Source: JAACFF01 sp963807975
GTDB lineage: Bacteria > Chloroflexota > Anaerolineae > Promineifilales > Promineifilaceae
Assembly: GCA_963807975.1 (NCBI GenBank)
Contig: CAWEDV010000002.1
Coordinates: 310,001 to 374,000, forward strand
Length of the DNA: 64,000 nucleotides
Direction: 5' to 3'
The first letter of the stretch is position 1, and each line of letters opens with the position of its first letter. The translations under genes were made by a program, and so were the position numbers. Of this stretch, positions 1-8,611 are shown piece by piece. Under the pieces are notes generated by a model that saw only the letters and a program-made list of their open reading frames with translations, was not told the origin of the DNA and did not search any database.

Positions 1-216
1 TCCGCCTATGGCCGATAGCGCCGATTGACGACGAGTCAAGCGCCATCCAATCACGAGAATCGCCAGAAATAGAGCTCCCCATACAGCATAAGTAAAGCCT
101 AATCCCTTGGCCAAAACAAAGAACAATGCAGGCGGCACAAGGGCGTCAATCACACTACGACCGCCAACAACCACGGACTGCACTTCATGAAGGACTTCAT
201 GTAGTCTATTTGACAT
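1..216 (-). CDS. DUF3159-like membrane protein, N-terminal part (runs off the window)
   Basis: An open frame of 72 codons starts with ATG at 216 and leaves the window at base 1, so only the N-terminus is visible. After a short polar start comes a GGRS..DAL.P segment, then a hydrophobic stretch (FFVLAKGLGFTYAVWGALFL) and an ILVIGWRLTRRQSALSAIGG ending. The order Gly-Gly, hydrophobic Pro-containing helix, second helix and Arg-Arg-Gln pair resembles the start of DUF3159-type integral membrane proteins of unknown function. No clear ribosome binding site precedes the ATG. The family match is from memory and from a short piece only. Confidence 0.5.
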   Translation of the reverse strand, partial: MSNRLHEVLHEVQSVVVGGRSVIDALVPPALFFVLAKGLGFTYAVWGALFLAILVIGWRLTRRQSALSAIGG

Positions 217-364
217 AGGATAGTCTACTTAACAGATCAGGACGAGTCAATTGCATATTTTGAACACATTATCAAAGCTAGTATTGTAGACAATTCCAGA
301 AATCTAAATGTGGGCAAGGTCTAGCAAATCGGGCAAGCTGGGCCTTCGCTTGTACTTGCCCTGA

Positions 365-612
365 CCTTGACCTAGGTCTCATCTACTTGCCAGGAATCAT
401 TGGTTTGCTTCAAATGATGGCGGATGCGCTTAACGATTTCAGGGGTGTATTGCTGGATACGGCGGAAGATAATGGTGTGACCTAGCGACAAACCGCGTTC
501 CGACATCATTTCCTCCAAATCACGGTAATTGAATGAATATCCGAAATACCACCGGACTGCCAGAAGGATGATATAGGACTCCTGATGTCGCCGATAGAAG
601 GGCTTTTTTGTC
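365..612 (-). pseudogene. IS6-family transposase remnant
   Basis: On the minus strand this reads FYRRHQESYIILLAVRWYF, then NYRDLEEMMSERGLSLGH and LKQTNDSWQVDET. These align with the N-terminal and first catalytic-Asp region of the IS6-type transposase near 45.5-46.0 kb, where the matching words are YRDIEEMMTERGLSVDH and LKQTNDSWRVDETY. In this copy the Tyr after VDET is a TAG stop (372-374), and the frame loses similarity a few codons later. Only about 80 codons survive, with no recognisable C-terminus. It lies just upstream of a truncated hydrolase tail, so its insertion may have destroyed that gene. Confidence 0.75.
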
Positions 613-682
613 GCCGCCTTGTTATGTTATGATTAAGGTATAAAGCGGCGAAGGTTACTTGAGCGCATTATTTTTGCAATAG

Positions 683-829
683 AACCAGGCCGCCTGTACC
701 GGGATTGCCCGTGCCCAGGTCAAATGGTTTCCAGACCCGGCCGACGATATTCATATCAACCGCCCGGTAGAATTGGCCCAACTTATCCTGAAGTGGGCCA
801 CACATCTAAGCATTGACAGAGGCGAGTAA
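683..829 (+). pseudogene. C-terminal remnant of an alpha/beta-hydrolase-like gene
   Basis: An open frame follows an in-frame TAG at 680 and ends with TAA at 827-829. It encodes VKWFPDPADDIHINRPVELA and LILKWATHLSIDRGE. The WFP.. D.DIH..RP.ELA pattern looks like the last catalytic-His strand and final helix of an alpha/beta-hydrolase. No start codon or N-terminal part exists upstream, where an IS6 remnant lies. Its stop codon sits directly before the ATG of the next gene, as in a former operon. The family is inferred from about 49 residues. Confidence 0.45.
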
Positions 830-830
830 T

Positions 831-1916
831 ATGATCAACCCGGGTGTTGTTTGTCTTTTGGGAGGTGGCGCTGCCATCCCCGCCAGCGGTAAATCACACG
901 AATATCTGGCCCAGCGGTTGCCGCCTCGGATGCGGATTGCTGTTTTGGAAACGCCAGCCGGATTTGAGCTAAACTCAGACATGGTAGCGGCCAAATTGGC
1001 CAGATTCATCGAACAGCGCCTGCAGAATTATGCACCGCGAGTCGAAGTGGTGGCTGCGCGCAAGCGTGGCACCCCGTTCAGCCCTGACAAGCATGAGATT
1101 GTTGCCCCTATCCTGAGTGCTGACAAGATCGTCCTTGGCCCGGGCAGTCCCACCTATGGCGTCCGTCAGCTGCAAGATAGCCTAGCGTTAAGTTATATCA
1201 AAGCACGGCAGTGGCAAGGTGGATTTCTGCTGATCTCCAGCTCAGCGACACTCTCTTTCAGCCAATGTACGATGCCAGTTTACGAAATCTACAAGGTTGG
1301 CGAAGAGCTCCATTGGCAAGCAGGACTCGATTACTTTGCTGACTATGGTCTGGAGCTAACGATTGTGCCCCATTGGAACAACAATGATGGGGGAGCGGAT
1401 TTGGACACCAGCCGCTGCTATGTGGGAATGGCCCGTTTTGAACCATTATTGGAAATGCTACCACCTGGGCAAACTGTTTTGGGCCTTGATGATCATACTT
1501 CGGCCATGTTAGATTTCCAGAGCGGTCTGGTTACGGTTATCGGCGGCAGTAGTATCACCATATTATCAGATGGTAAGCAGAGGCAATTCGAGAGTGGTGC
1601 GCAGTTTAATCTAGAGGAACTGGGCAATTGGCACCTACCATCCAGCGATCAACTTCCCGATGACATCTGGCAGGCGGCTGACGTTGCTTGGCAGGAGCGC
1701 CTGGTCAGAGACGCCCAACCTGAGGCACCTGACGCGGTTCTCACGCTGGCCAAACAACGAATGCAAGCTCGGGCCCACAGAGACTGGCAGTTGGCAGATT
1801 CATTGCGCGATCAAATTGCCGCGGCTGGCTGGCATATAAAAGATACAGCTACTGATTACGAGCTCGAACCTATCGGATTCAGAGGCGGGGAATGCGCAGC
1901 AATATGCAAAAACTAG
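831..1916 (+). CDS. Peptidase S51/class I amidotransferase-like protein with CysRS-like C-terminal tail
   Basis: The protein has 361 residues from ATG 831, chosen because GAGGCGAG lies four bases upstream; a TTG at 813 is the in-frame alternative. The N-terminal ~270 residues show the Gly-rich start LLGGGAAIPASG, a KIVLGPGSPTYGVRQL loop and a Ser-rich LLISSSATLSFSQ turn where S51 peptidases (cyanophycinase, dipeptidase E) carry the nucleophile. The end (ARAHRDWQLADSLRDQI, then GW.IKDT..DYELEPI) matches the last helix of cysteinyl-tRNA synthetases. Similar two-part proteins are, from memory, common in Chloroflexota and often misnamed CysRS. It lacks all synthetase catalytic motifs. The substrate is unknown, and peptidase activity is not proven by what can be seen. 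Confidence 0.65.
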   Translation: MINPGVVCLLGGGAAIPASGKSHEYLAQRLPPRMRIAVLETPAGFELNSDMVAAKLARFIEQRLQNYAPRVEVVAARKRGTPFSPDKHEIVAPILSADKIVLGPGSPTYGVRQLQDSLALSYIKARQWQGGFLLISSSATLSFSQCTMPVYEIYKVGEELHWQAGLDYFADYGLELTIVPHWNNNDGGADLDTSRCYVGMARFEPLLEMLPPGQTVLGLDDHTSAMLDFQSGLVTVIGGSSITILSDGKQRQFESGAQFNLEELGNWHLPSSDQLPDDIWQAADVAWQERLVRDAQPEAPDAVLTLAKQRMQARAHRDWQLADSLRDQIAAAGWHIKDTATDYELEPIGFRGGECAAICKN

Positions 1917-2008
1917 GATCCAGCCCCTTTGCCCAAATAAGCCAAATAGAGCCCGTTTAATGAGTAGAACTTTCGCCTATCAATGCAAGCAAATTCAAAT
2001 TTCGGTAA

Positions 2009-2608
2009 TTATGCAAATGAAATTGTCGCTGGATTTATCAAGATGATGTTTTTGCAGGGTACTGGCAACTCGGCGATGGGAATGGCCACCACAGCAGCGT
2101 CTGGATCGTTGACGACATCCGTGCTCGCATCTCCCAGCGATGCCAGAGCGAGCAGCGGTGTGACGAGCGCTGCCAGGACGGCCGTGTAGCCCGCTTTAAA
2201 CCAGACAAACGTGCCGCCCGCCATGTTTTCGATGCCCAATAGCGATAGCAGTCCGATAATGATGAACGTGCCCAGAACAGCCGTGGCCAGACCAGCGACC
2301 AGTGCGCGTACCCATTTGCTGTCCGGCAGCCAGCGCAGCCACCAGAAATCGGAACGTGACCAGGCTACGGCCGTGATATCGCCTTGCCGCACCAACTGCC
2401 ACACAATTGGCACCACAATCAGGCAGGTCAGCAACGGAATGAGAAAGCTGGTAAGCAGCGTATCAACTGTCAGGGTCTGGAGGGGGACAACTGGCGTACG
2501 GCCATAGATCAGCCAGGCAATCAACCCGTTTAACACGAAGTTGATCACTATCGGATTCAGGGCAAAGCTGTGTCGAATCAGTGAACCTTGTTCAGTTGAA
2601 AGTATCAT
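2009..2608 (-). CDS. Four-helix integral membrane protein of unknown function
   Basis: A 199-residue protein with ATG at 2608 and GGGAGCGG about eight bases before it. Hydrophobic segments lie near residues 17-35, 52-72, 101-125 and 132-160, so four membrane spans are likely. The polar segment WSRSDFWWLRWLPDSKWVRA stands between spans two and three. I do not recognise a family. It is the last gene of a three-gene minus-strand run (SDR, flavoprotein, this gene), 39 bases after the flavoprotein stop. Its tail contains a TTTTTGCAGGG word that also occurs near two IS remnants. Confidence 0.6.
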   Translation of the reverse strand: MILSTEQGSLIRHSFALNPIVINFVLNGLIAWLIYGRTPVVPLQTLTVDTLLTSFLIPLLTCLIVVPIVWQLVRQGDITAVAWSRSDFWWLRWLPDSKWVRALVAGLATAVLGTFIIIGLLSLLGIENMAGGTFVWFKAGYTAVLAALVTPLLALASLGDASTDVVNDPDAAVVAIPIAELPVPCKNIILINPATISFA

Positions 2609-2647
2609 GTCGAAAAACCGCTCCCAACTTACTCTATTCTGTGTTTC

Positions 2648-3646
2648 CTAATACGGGTCTGAAATCAATGCTGCAGCTGCTTCATAGCCAGAAATTACAG
2701 CTCCCTCCACACGTGGCCCGCCAAATGCGTCACCAGCAAATACCAATACGGGTGGTCCAGGTAGGTAGATTAGCGGCTCTGGATACGTAGTAGTCGGCTG
2801 GCTGTAGCGCCAGCGGTGAAGTTGCCATGCAACCAACTCCTGGTGCAGCCATGGCCCCGCTGTATCTCGCAGCTCCTCTACGATGGCCTTTTCGTCAGTT
2901 TGCCAGTGTCGCCGGCTGTATTCTGGTGATGCATGAATGGTGATGGCATATGCGCCAGGCGAAATGCCTTTGCGGTAATTGTCGGCCATCCAGGCAATGG
3001 GACCTTCTAAAAACCGTAGCCCGCCTGGCTCCGGTAGTTTGCTGGGACCGGAAAATATGGCCATGACCGCCAAACAAGGGTTGTATTCAACCTTCTGCAG
3101 ACCTAACCGAACCTCGTCTGGCAATGAAACATCACCAGATTCCAGCAATCTTAGTGACTGCGGGACAGGTGGCGTCAACAGCAGACCACAGCCACGAAAT
3201 CGCTCGCCTGATTGTGTATGAACAAGCCAAACCTTACCCTCTTGGGAAACTCGGACAACAGGCGTTTGCAAGCGCACATCGAGTCGTTGGGCAAGATGTT
3301 TGGGCACGGCCGTCATGCCGTCAATTGCCTGATATCTAGGGTGACTATACGCTGGAAGAGTTCCATAAGCGTCCGCAAAGCCGCGTGCCCATTCGCTCAC
3401 CACGCCATTCGCTTGCCAGTCAACTACCAATCTACCAAAACGTTCGTCGCGCACAGTGAAGTATTGTGCACCGTGATCAAATCGGCCGCCGCCAAAACGG
3501 CGTGTTGCCATACGGCCGCCGACACCACGACTTTTGTCCAAAACAAGGACAGGTAGCTGCTCCTCATTCAACAGCCAAGCCGCCGTAAGGCCACTCATTC
3601 CTGCACCAATAATAATGATGGGATCTGGTTTAATCTTCGTGTTCAT
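2648..3646 (-). CDS. Renalase-like FAD-dependent amine-oxidase-fold oxidoreductase
   Basis: A 332-residue flavoprotein. The dinucleotide-binding motif IIIIGAGMSGLTAAWLL (residues 10-26) is followed by DKSRGVGGRMATRR and FDHGAQYFTVRD, the signature of bacterial renalase-like NAD/FAD-dependent oxidoreductases (COG3380 type). The C-terminal FAGDAFGGPRVEGAVISGYE is the second FAD-contacting motif. The length fits the family. Renalases oxidise isomeric forms of NAD(P)H, but bacterial members are diverse, so the substrate is open. It follows an SDR gene by 29 bases and probably shares its transcript. No clear Shine-Dalgarno precedes the ATG at 3646. Confidence 0.8.
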   Translation of the reverse strand: MNTKIKPDPIIIIGAGMSGLTAAWLLNEEQLPVLVLDKSRGVGGRMATRRFGGGRFDHGAQYFTVRDERFGRLVVDWQANGVVSEWARGFADAYGTLPAYSHPRYQAIDGMTAVPKHLAQRLDVRLQTPVVRVSQEGKVWLVHTQSGERFRGCGLLLTPPVPQSLRLLESGDVSLPDEVRLGLQKVEYNPCLAVMAIFSGPSKLPEPGGLRFLEGPIAWMADNYRKGISPGAYAITIHASPEYSRRHWQTDEKAIVEELRDTAGPWLHQELVAWQLHRWRYSQPTTTYPEPLIYLPGPPVLVFAGDAFGGPRVEGAVISGYEAAAALISDPY

Positions 3647-3675
3647 TCACGAATGTTTTTTTCCAAATGCCATGT

Positions 3676-4308
3676 CTATAAGGCCAGAACACCACGCTGC
3701 CCACTCTCATGCTGTGCGAGTATGGCCTGGGCGACAACACTTGGTGATTTGGCGTCGGCAGGCATTCTAAAGGGCGCGTTATTCCAGAAGTTAGTATCAA
3801 CAGCGCCCGGTTTAACCAGCGTGAAGTTCACCTTCCGGTTCTCTTTTTGCATAACCTGAACCAGCGGTTCCAAACCTGCCTTGGCAACGGCATAGGCACC
3901 CATTTTAGGCAGTATAAGATGATCAACGTAGGCACCAATAAACGCCGCTTGTCCCCCATCCTTCAGCAAATGAACGGTCTGGCTGGCGGCCAAAAAAGCG
4001 CCATGTAGATTGGAATCAAGCACAGCCGACCAGGCATCCGGTCCCATTTTGCGCAGTAAGCTCGCCTGCAATTCCCCCGCTGCAAAGACCCATAAATCCA
4101 GGCCATCTGTTTTATGTGCCAGATCAATGGCGATATCTTTAATTGCGCTTTGGTCGGCTGCATCAAACCTATAGCTTTCATGGACGACGCTTGGTATCGC
4201 GGCTATGTCACGGGCAGCGGCAAATATTCGCCAACCCAAGCCGTCCAGCTCAGACACGAGCGCTTGCCCTATTCCACCAGAAGCTCCCCAAATTAAAGCA
4301 TCAGGCAT
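3676..4308 (-). CDS. Short-chain dehydrogenase/reductase
   Basis: A 210-residue SDR. The cofactor motif GASGGIG lies at residues 8-14, a VFAAGE core strand follows, and the catalytic YAVAK (Tyr-x-x-x-Lys) is present near residue 140. The protein is short for the family. GGAGAT sits five bases before the ATG at 4308. It is first in a minus-strand run with the renalase-like flavoprotein and the membrane protein. The C-terminus keeps the VKPGAVDTNFW loop typical of classical SDRs. The substrate cannot be told from sequence. Confidence 0.8.
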   Translation of the reverse strand: MPDALIWGASGGIGQALVSELDGLGWRIFAAARDIAAIPSVVHESYRFDAADQSAIKDIAIDLAHKTDGLDLWVFAAGELQASLLRKMGPDAWSAVLDSNLHGAFLAASQTVHLLKDGGQAAFIGAYVDHLILPKMGAYAVAKAGLEPLVQVMQKENRKVNFTLVKPGAVDTNFWNNAPFRMPADAKSPSVVAQAILAQHESGQRGVLAL

Positions 4309-4737
4309 CGGAAATCTCCTAAATGATCTGCTTCAAAATATTGAGTAAACCACCGCCTGAGCTTTAAAGCAGACCATGATTTCGGCAACAATTCAAACCA
4401 GACCCTTAAATACACTGTGATCTTCCAGCTTCAACACAAAAGGTAACCAACCCAATGGATATAAACGTCATAAAACAGCCAATACACCGCCAAGCGTCAA
4501 ATTAACTCTTTTTGAGATGAAGTCGCCAATAAATATATCCGCTCTCCAATTATTGTCAATATTTTGTGCATTTTGTGCATAATTACCAGGCGGGTCAAGA
4601 AGCCTTGACGAACAAGACCAAGCATAAAATAGATGTTAAAATGACTGTCACTAACGGCCTGGGGCTTATATTGCTACTGCTTGCAGTGAATACCTGCATC
4701 ACTGACACAACTTAAGCTCAAACTAGCGGAGGCAAAG
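4309..4737. other. Divergent intergenic region, AT-rich
   Basis: A 429-base gap separates the minus-strand SDR operon from the plus-strand CrtI-like gene, so it must carry promoters for both. I find no convincing -35/-10 pair with normal spacing. A short tandem of ATTTTGTGC (4560-4579) is the only repeat noted. No RNA gene was recognised. Confidence 0.4.
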
Positions 4738-6264
4738 ATGCGGCAAAATAAATCCATCATCATCATTGGTGGGGGAATAGCGGGATTATCAGCCGGCTGT
4801 TATGCTCAAATGAATGGCTACCAGAGCCAGATTTTCGAAATGCATCATCTTCCAGGCGGTTTGTGCACCGCCTGGGAACGTAAAGGATTCATATTTGATG
4901 GCTGTATCCATTACCTCTTTGGATCGGGTGATGGCTTGCCTTTCAACGAGATGTGGCGACAGTTGGGCGCTGTACAAGGGCGCAAATTTATTAACCACGA
5001 AGAATACCAACGCGTCACTGATGGTCAAAAAACATTGATCGTTTATACAGATCCTGACCGGCTGCAAGCACACATGAACCGTCTTAGTCCCGGCGATGGT
5101 AAACTTATCGGCGCCTTATGTGATGGTGTTCGCGATTTCATGAAATTTGATATGTCAGCCATGTATGATATCCCCAAGCCGATGATGGGTCCGCTGGCCT
5201 GGCTCAAGTTAGGCACGCGAATGATGCCTTTTGTGCCTGCGCTGGTCAAGTGGGCGCGACAATCCTCACGCCAGTTTGCCCAAAAATTCCAGGATCCTTT
5301 CTTACAGAAGGCCGTAGCACAAATGTTTTCCTGGGAGGAAGCGCCGGTGATGATGGGCATGATGCTTCTGGCTTACCAGAATCTGGGCAATGCTGGTTTT
5401 CCCGTGGGCGCATCTCTAGAATTCGCTCGGGCTGTGGAAAAGCGTTACCTCGATTTGGGAGGGAAAATACACTACAAAACCCAAGTGGAGAAGATCTTGA
5501 CTACAAACGGCCGTGCCACAGGCGTGCGTCTTTATAACGATGAAATCTATACCGCCGATTGGATCATATCTGCTGCCGATGGGCGCGGCACCATCTTCGA
5601 TATGCTAGACGGTGAATACACCAATCGCAGGATTCGCAATATGTACAACGGCAGTCTGCCCACGCACCAAATGTGCCAGGTTTCTATGGGCGTCAATCGC
5701 GACCTTTCGGCCGAACCCCATTGGCTGACTGTCTTGCTCAATGAACCTATTCTCCTGGCAGGCGAGGAACGGCACGAGCTGGGTGTTAAGCATTACTGCT
5801 TTGATCCCTCCCTTGCGCCCTCAGGCAAATCAGTGATCGAGCTGATCATTCGCACCAATTATGGCTATTGGCAACGTATCTACGGGCGGCGCATTTATGA
5901 CGAAGAGCAAAGCCAGGTCTCTGATATTATTATCGAGCACCTGGAAAAATTGCATCCGGGCATTGCATCCGATATCGAATTCGTCGACGAGGCGACGCCA
6001 TTGAGCTATGAACGCTACACAGGCAATTGGATGGGCGCCACTTCAGGCTGGCTGTTGACCGGCAAAACAATGCCGATGATGATTTTGGGGGTTCCCACGC
6101 GCCTACCGGGTTTGAGCAATTTCTATATGGCTGGGCACTGGGTCGAACCTGGCGGGACGGTCACATTGGCCGCAGCGTCGGGCAAAAACAGTATACAAAT
6201 AATCTGCGATGCCGATGGCAAGACTTTTGAAACCAGTATCTATCACCACATTGCTTCCAAATAA
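4738..6264 (+). CDS. CrtI/carotenoid-isomerase-like FAD-dependent oxidoreductase
   Basis: A 508-residue flavoprotein with AGCGGAGGC before the ATG. It begins with the FAD motif IIIIGGGIAGLSAGCYA (residues 7-23) and continues with E.HHLPGGLCTAW, the phytoene desaturase/carotenoid isomerase (COG1233) signature. Near the end AGHWVEPGGTVTLAAASGK provides the second FAD contact. Members include phytoene desaturases, CrtISO-type isomerases and all-trans-retinol saturases. No carotenoid genes (crtB, crtE) are in the window, so a carotenoid role is not shown. Its 3' end overlaps the convergent maleylacetate-reductase-like gene by 22 bases. Confidence 0.75.
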   Translation: MRQNKSIIIIGGGIAGLSAGCYAQMNGYQSQIFEMHHLPGGLCTAWERKGFIFDGCIHYLFGSGDGLPFNEMWRQLGAVQGRKFINHEEYQRVTDGQKTLIVYTDPDRLQAHMNRLSPGDGKLIGALCDGVRDFMKFDMSAMYDIPKPMMGPLAWLKLGTRMMPFVPALVKWARQSSRQFAQKFQDPFLQKAVAQMFSWEEAPVMMGMMLLAYQNLGNAGFPVGASLEFARAVEKRYLDLGGKIHYKTQVEKILTTNGRATGVRLYNDEIYTADWIISAADGRGTIFDMLDGEYTNRRIRNMYNGSLPTHQMCQVSMGVNRDLSAEPHWLTVLLNEPILLAGEERHELGVKHYCFDPSLAPSGKSVIELIIRTNYGYWQRIYGRRIYDEEQSQVSDIIIEHLEKLHPGIASDIEFVDEATPLSYERYTGNWMGATSGWLLTGKTMPMMILGVPTRLPGLSNFYMAGHWVEPGGTVTLAAASGKNSIQIICDADGKTFETSIYHHIASK

Positions 6265-7382
6265 GCAAGGGCTTCTCTCTCAGACGTAAGCGGTTTGGGG
6301 TTGCTCAATACTGCTTTACTTATCAGTAGATTTTGTCCCAGTTTGGGCAGGAGCGATTTCTTGAGGCCAACTTCGTGTAAGCGCTGAGGCATCTTCAGTT
6401 GACCAATCAACTCTTGGGTAACATCTGCAGCCAAGAGAGCCATCTCGTAATCGGAACGGCCATTTCGCTGCACGCCCATTGCCTTAGCGACAGCCGCCAA
6501 ACGCTCCGGCACAGCGTCGGCATTAAAGCGCATCGCATGAGGCAGTACGATACAGTTCGCTACACCGTGCGGTACACCAGCCGTTCCACCCAGCACATGC
6601 CCGGTCCCATGATGGATACCCATGGCCACCGTTGCCAGGGCCGTGCCCGCGAGATGCGCCCCTTCCAGCATCTCGCTGCGCACAGATAAATTGTGTCCAT
6701 CTTCAACACAAACAGGCAAAGCCTTGGTGATCAGTGTGATACCGTGCAGGGCAGCAGACGTGGACAATGGATTACGCGTCCTAGAGTAAACCGCCTCAAT
6801 ACAATGGGCCAGCGCATTCACACCACTCGCTGCGGTCAGGTAGGGTGGTAAATCAAGGGTTAGCTGTGGATCATAGAGTGCTACCCTTGGCGTAATCAGT
6901 GCATCACGCTTTGTTACCTTGCGCTTTGATCCATCTCTTTGCTGATGTGTGACGCCAAAAATGGGTGTCATTTCCGAACCAGCATAAGTTGTTGGGATGG
7001 CGATGGTAGGAATGGTCGGTTGAACTATCAACTGTTTCGCGAGCTGCCGATTTGTCAATTCGTAGCTTACAGCCTTCGCCAGACCAATGGGGCTTCCACC
7101 CCCGAGGCCGATCACAGCATCGCAGCCGTTTTGCTGTCCAATCGCCAGCGCCTCTGTCACTTGATCGAAAGGAACGTGCGAGGCAGTCTGGTCAAAGACA
7201 GCCGCCACTTTCTCCTTCAACCCGGAAACGATCTTGCTCACGGTACCGTTCGCTTGCAAATGAGGAGACGTGCACAGCAAAAGCCTTTGCCAGCCGAAAT
7301 CATCCACGATTGCCGGCAGCAGCTTACAATCACCAGCGCCAAAGAATATTTTTTGAACGGTTGTATCGTAGCGAAACTGCAT
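6243..7382 (-). CDS. Maleylacetate reductase-like iron-containing alcohol dehydrogenase
   Basis: A 379-residue Fe-ADH-fold protein. The NAD-binding core is VIGLGGGSPIGLAKA, followed by IPTTYAGSEMTPIFGVT, a form of the ADH motif typical of maleylacetate reductases (LinF/TfdF/MacA). Metal-binding His residues are in NALAHCIEAVYSRTRNP and MGIHHGTGHVLGG. Maleylacetate reductase converts maleylacetate to 3-oxoadipate in hydroquinone and hydroxyquinol degradation. It lies 13 bases after a VOC-family dioxygenase-like gene, which supports a ring-cleavage context. The assignment within Fe-ADH rests on motif resemblance and the neighbour. Confidence 0.75.
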   Translation of the reverse strand: MQFRYDTTVQKIFFGAGDCKLLPAIVDDFGWQRLLLCTSPHLQANGTVSKIVSGLKEKVAAVFDQTASHVPFDQVTEALAIGQQNGCDAVIGLGGGSPIGLAKAVSYELTNRQLAKQLIVQPTIPTIAIPTTYAGSEMTPIFGVTHQQRDGSKRKVTKRDALITPRVALYDPQLTLDLPPYLTAASGVNALAHCIEAVYSRTRNPLSTSAALHGITLITKALPVCVEDGHNLSVRSEMLEGAHLAGTALATVAMGIHHGTGHVLGGTAGVPHGVANCIVLPHAMRFNADAVPERLAAVAKAMGVQRNGRSDYEMALLAADVTQELIGQLKMPQRLHEVGLKKSLLPKLGQNLLISKAVLSNPKPLTSEREALAYLEAMW

Positions 7383-7395
7383 CAGATTGCGGTCT

Positions 7396-8037
7396 TCACG
7401 ATGGTTCTAAAGCAAGATCATGATCAACATGCTTGTCTAGCGCATCATCTGCGGCATCATATGGATCATTAGCCGTGCGATCAGCAGACAAAGAGCGCGC
7501 TGTTTGTTGGGTCAAGTTCTCAATTGCATCAGCTAAATGCTCGTCATTGATGTTATAGGCGTCCCATGCCACACGTATCTTGTGCGCCTCCAATAGCACT
7601 TCTGAATGAGTCACTCCTGTTGGTGGTTCAAATTTGTGGCAGGGAAGCTCAATTAGCTGCCCCAACGGATCACGAGAGTAAATCGAGAACATGAAGCCGC
7701 GATCGACTTTGCCTGTTTTGCCAATTCCACGTTCATCCAGTCGCTTTTTGTCCTGGGTAAAGGTCGCACGTGAAACCTGGAAGGCAATATGATGTAAATT
7801 GCCTACCCCTTCGGGGTTATGAGTCGGATCAGTTTGGTAATTTTCGTTTGTGAAAACGGTAATCAAACGGCCTTCTCCGGGATCAAAATGCAAATGGTTT
7901 TGCTCAGGAACATCCAGATTCGGCTTCTCAAAAATGAAGGGCATTCCCAACAAACCTTCCCAAAAATCAATTGACGTTTGGCGATCTGCTCCGATAAACG
8001 TAAGATGATGAACGCCTTGCGATTGAATCCTTTGCAT
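7396..8037 (-). CDS. VOC-family (glyoxalase/extradiol dioxygenase-like) protein
   Basis: A 213-residue protein with GAGGA about ten bases upstream of the ATG. The two beta-alpha-beta-beta-beta units of a VOC domain are visible: GVHHLTFIGAD..TSIDFWEGLLGMPFIF (residues 8-35), then NLHHIAFQV and a final DPLGQLIELP. His in HHLTF, His in LHHIAF and Glu in LIELP are the expected 2-His-1-Glu metal ligands. The C-terminal ~60 residues are an acidic extension unrelated to the domain. Known hydroquinone dioxygenases of this fold (LinE, PcpA) are longer, two-module proteins, so the ring-cleavage role is suggested mainly by the downstream maleylacetate-reductase-like gene. Confidence 0.65.
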   Translation of the reverse strand: MQRIQSQGVHHLTFIGADRQTSIDFWEGLLGMPFIFEKPNLDVPEQNHLHFDPGEGRLITVFTNENYQTDPTHNPEGVGNLHHIAFQVSRATFTQDKKRLDERGIGKTGKVDRGFMFSIYSRDPLGQLIELPCHKFEPPTGVTHSEVLLEAHKIRVAWDAYNINDEHLADAIENLTQQTARSLSADRTANDPYDAADDALDKHVDHDLALEPS

Positions 8038-8425
8038 CGAGACTATTCCTCAGACATTGTTTCTTTGCAAGAAAATGATTACAAACGGTAGGAAGACAAC
8101 TAAAACTTCCTACCACTAATTCTAAAGTATTGAACGGATGCTTCAAACTACTGCTTCCACGGCAGAGCTATTCAACACATTGTTTTCATACGAAAACTGT
8201 TATCTGTAATAGATTATGCATTTAGTAATCCGCTGACCACTTCTATTGCAATACACCATCAACCCCTCTCAAAAGTCATATACAGCTAAATTCTATCTCA
8301 AATTATTAGTTCTCCTTCCCCAATTTACACCCGTGATATTTAAAAACCTAGTTCCTAATTCCAGAAGTATATGGAAGTCTAGATCTTAATCACTTACTCG
8401 CAATAAACACCACTCCCTTCTGTGT
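8038..8425. other. Gene-free, AT-rich segment with a short repeat
   Basis: No coding frame with recognisable content is present. The left part should contain the promoter of the VOC/maleylacetate-reductase pair. A 21-bp sequence at 8296-8316 recurs exactly at 11857-11877, upstream of the IS481-like pseudogene. It probably marks the same IS end in both places. Confidence 0.5.
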
Positions 8426-8611
8426 CGAGCGATTACTGAATATGTTGATTACTACAACTCAAGAAGGCCGCACCATAGCGAAATCAGCAGATCTTTTTAG
8501 GCGACCCAAGCTTCCCTGCCAATTTCTAGTTGTCCATTAAGCACAATTAGGTTTGCAAGATCTCCCTTGTCCAGCACCATAGTTTTTGCATCACACGAGT
8601 GATTCTTTCTG
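8426..8611 (+). mobile_element. 3'-end remnant of an IS481-like element
   Basis: The plus strand reads RAITEYVDYYNSRRPHHSEI (from about 8426), the C-terminus of an integrase-core transposase; the decayed copy near 12.96 kb has VLAEYVEYYNLRRPHQGL. The following ~112 bases (8500-8611) align with 13251-13363, downstream of that same pseudogene. The 21-bp repeat at 8296-8316 matches the other copy's upstream side. Together they indicate an internally deleted copy of one element. No intact reading frame remains. Confidence 0.6.

Noticed and set aside
4605..4630. TTGACG...TAAAAT as a promoter for the CrtI-like gene
   Set aside because: The spacer is only 14 bases, too short for a sigma-70 promoter.
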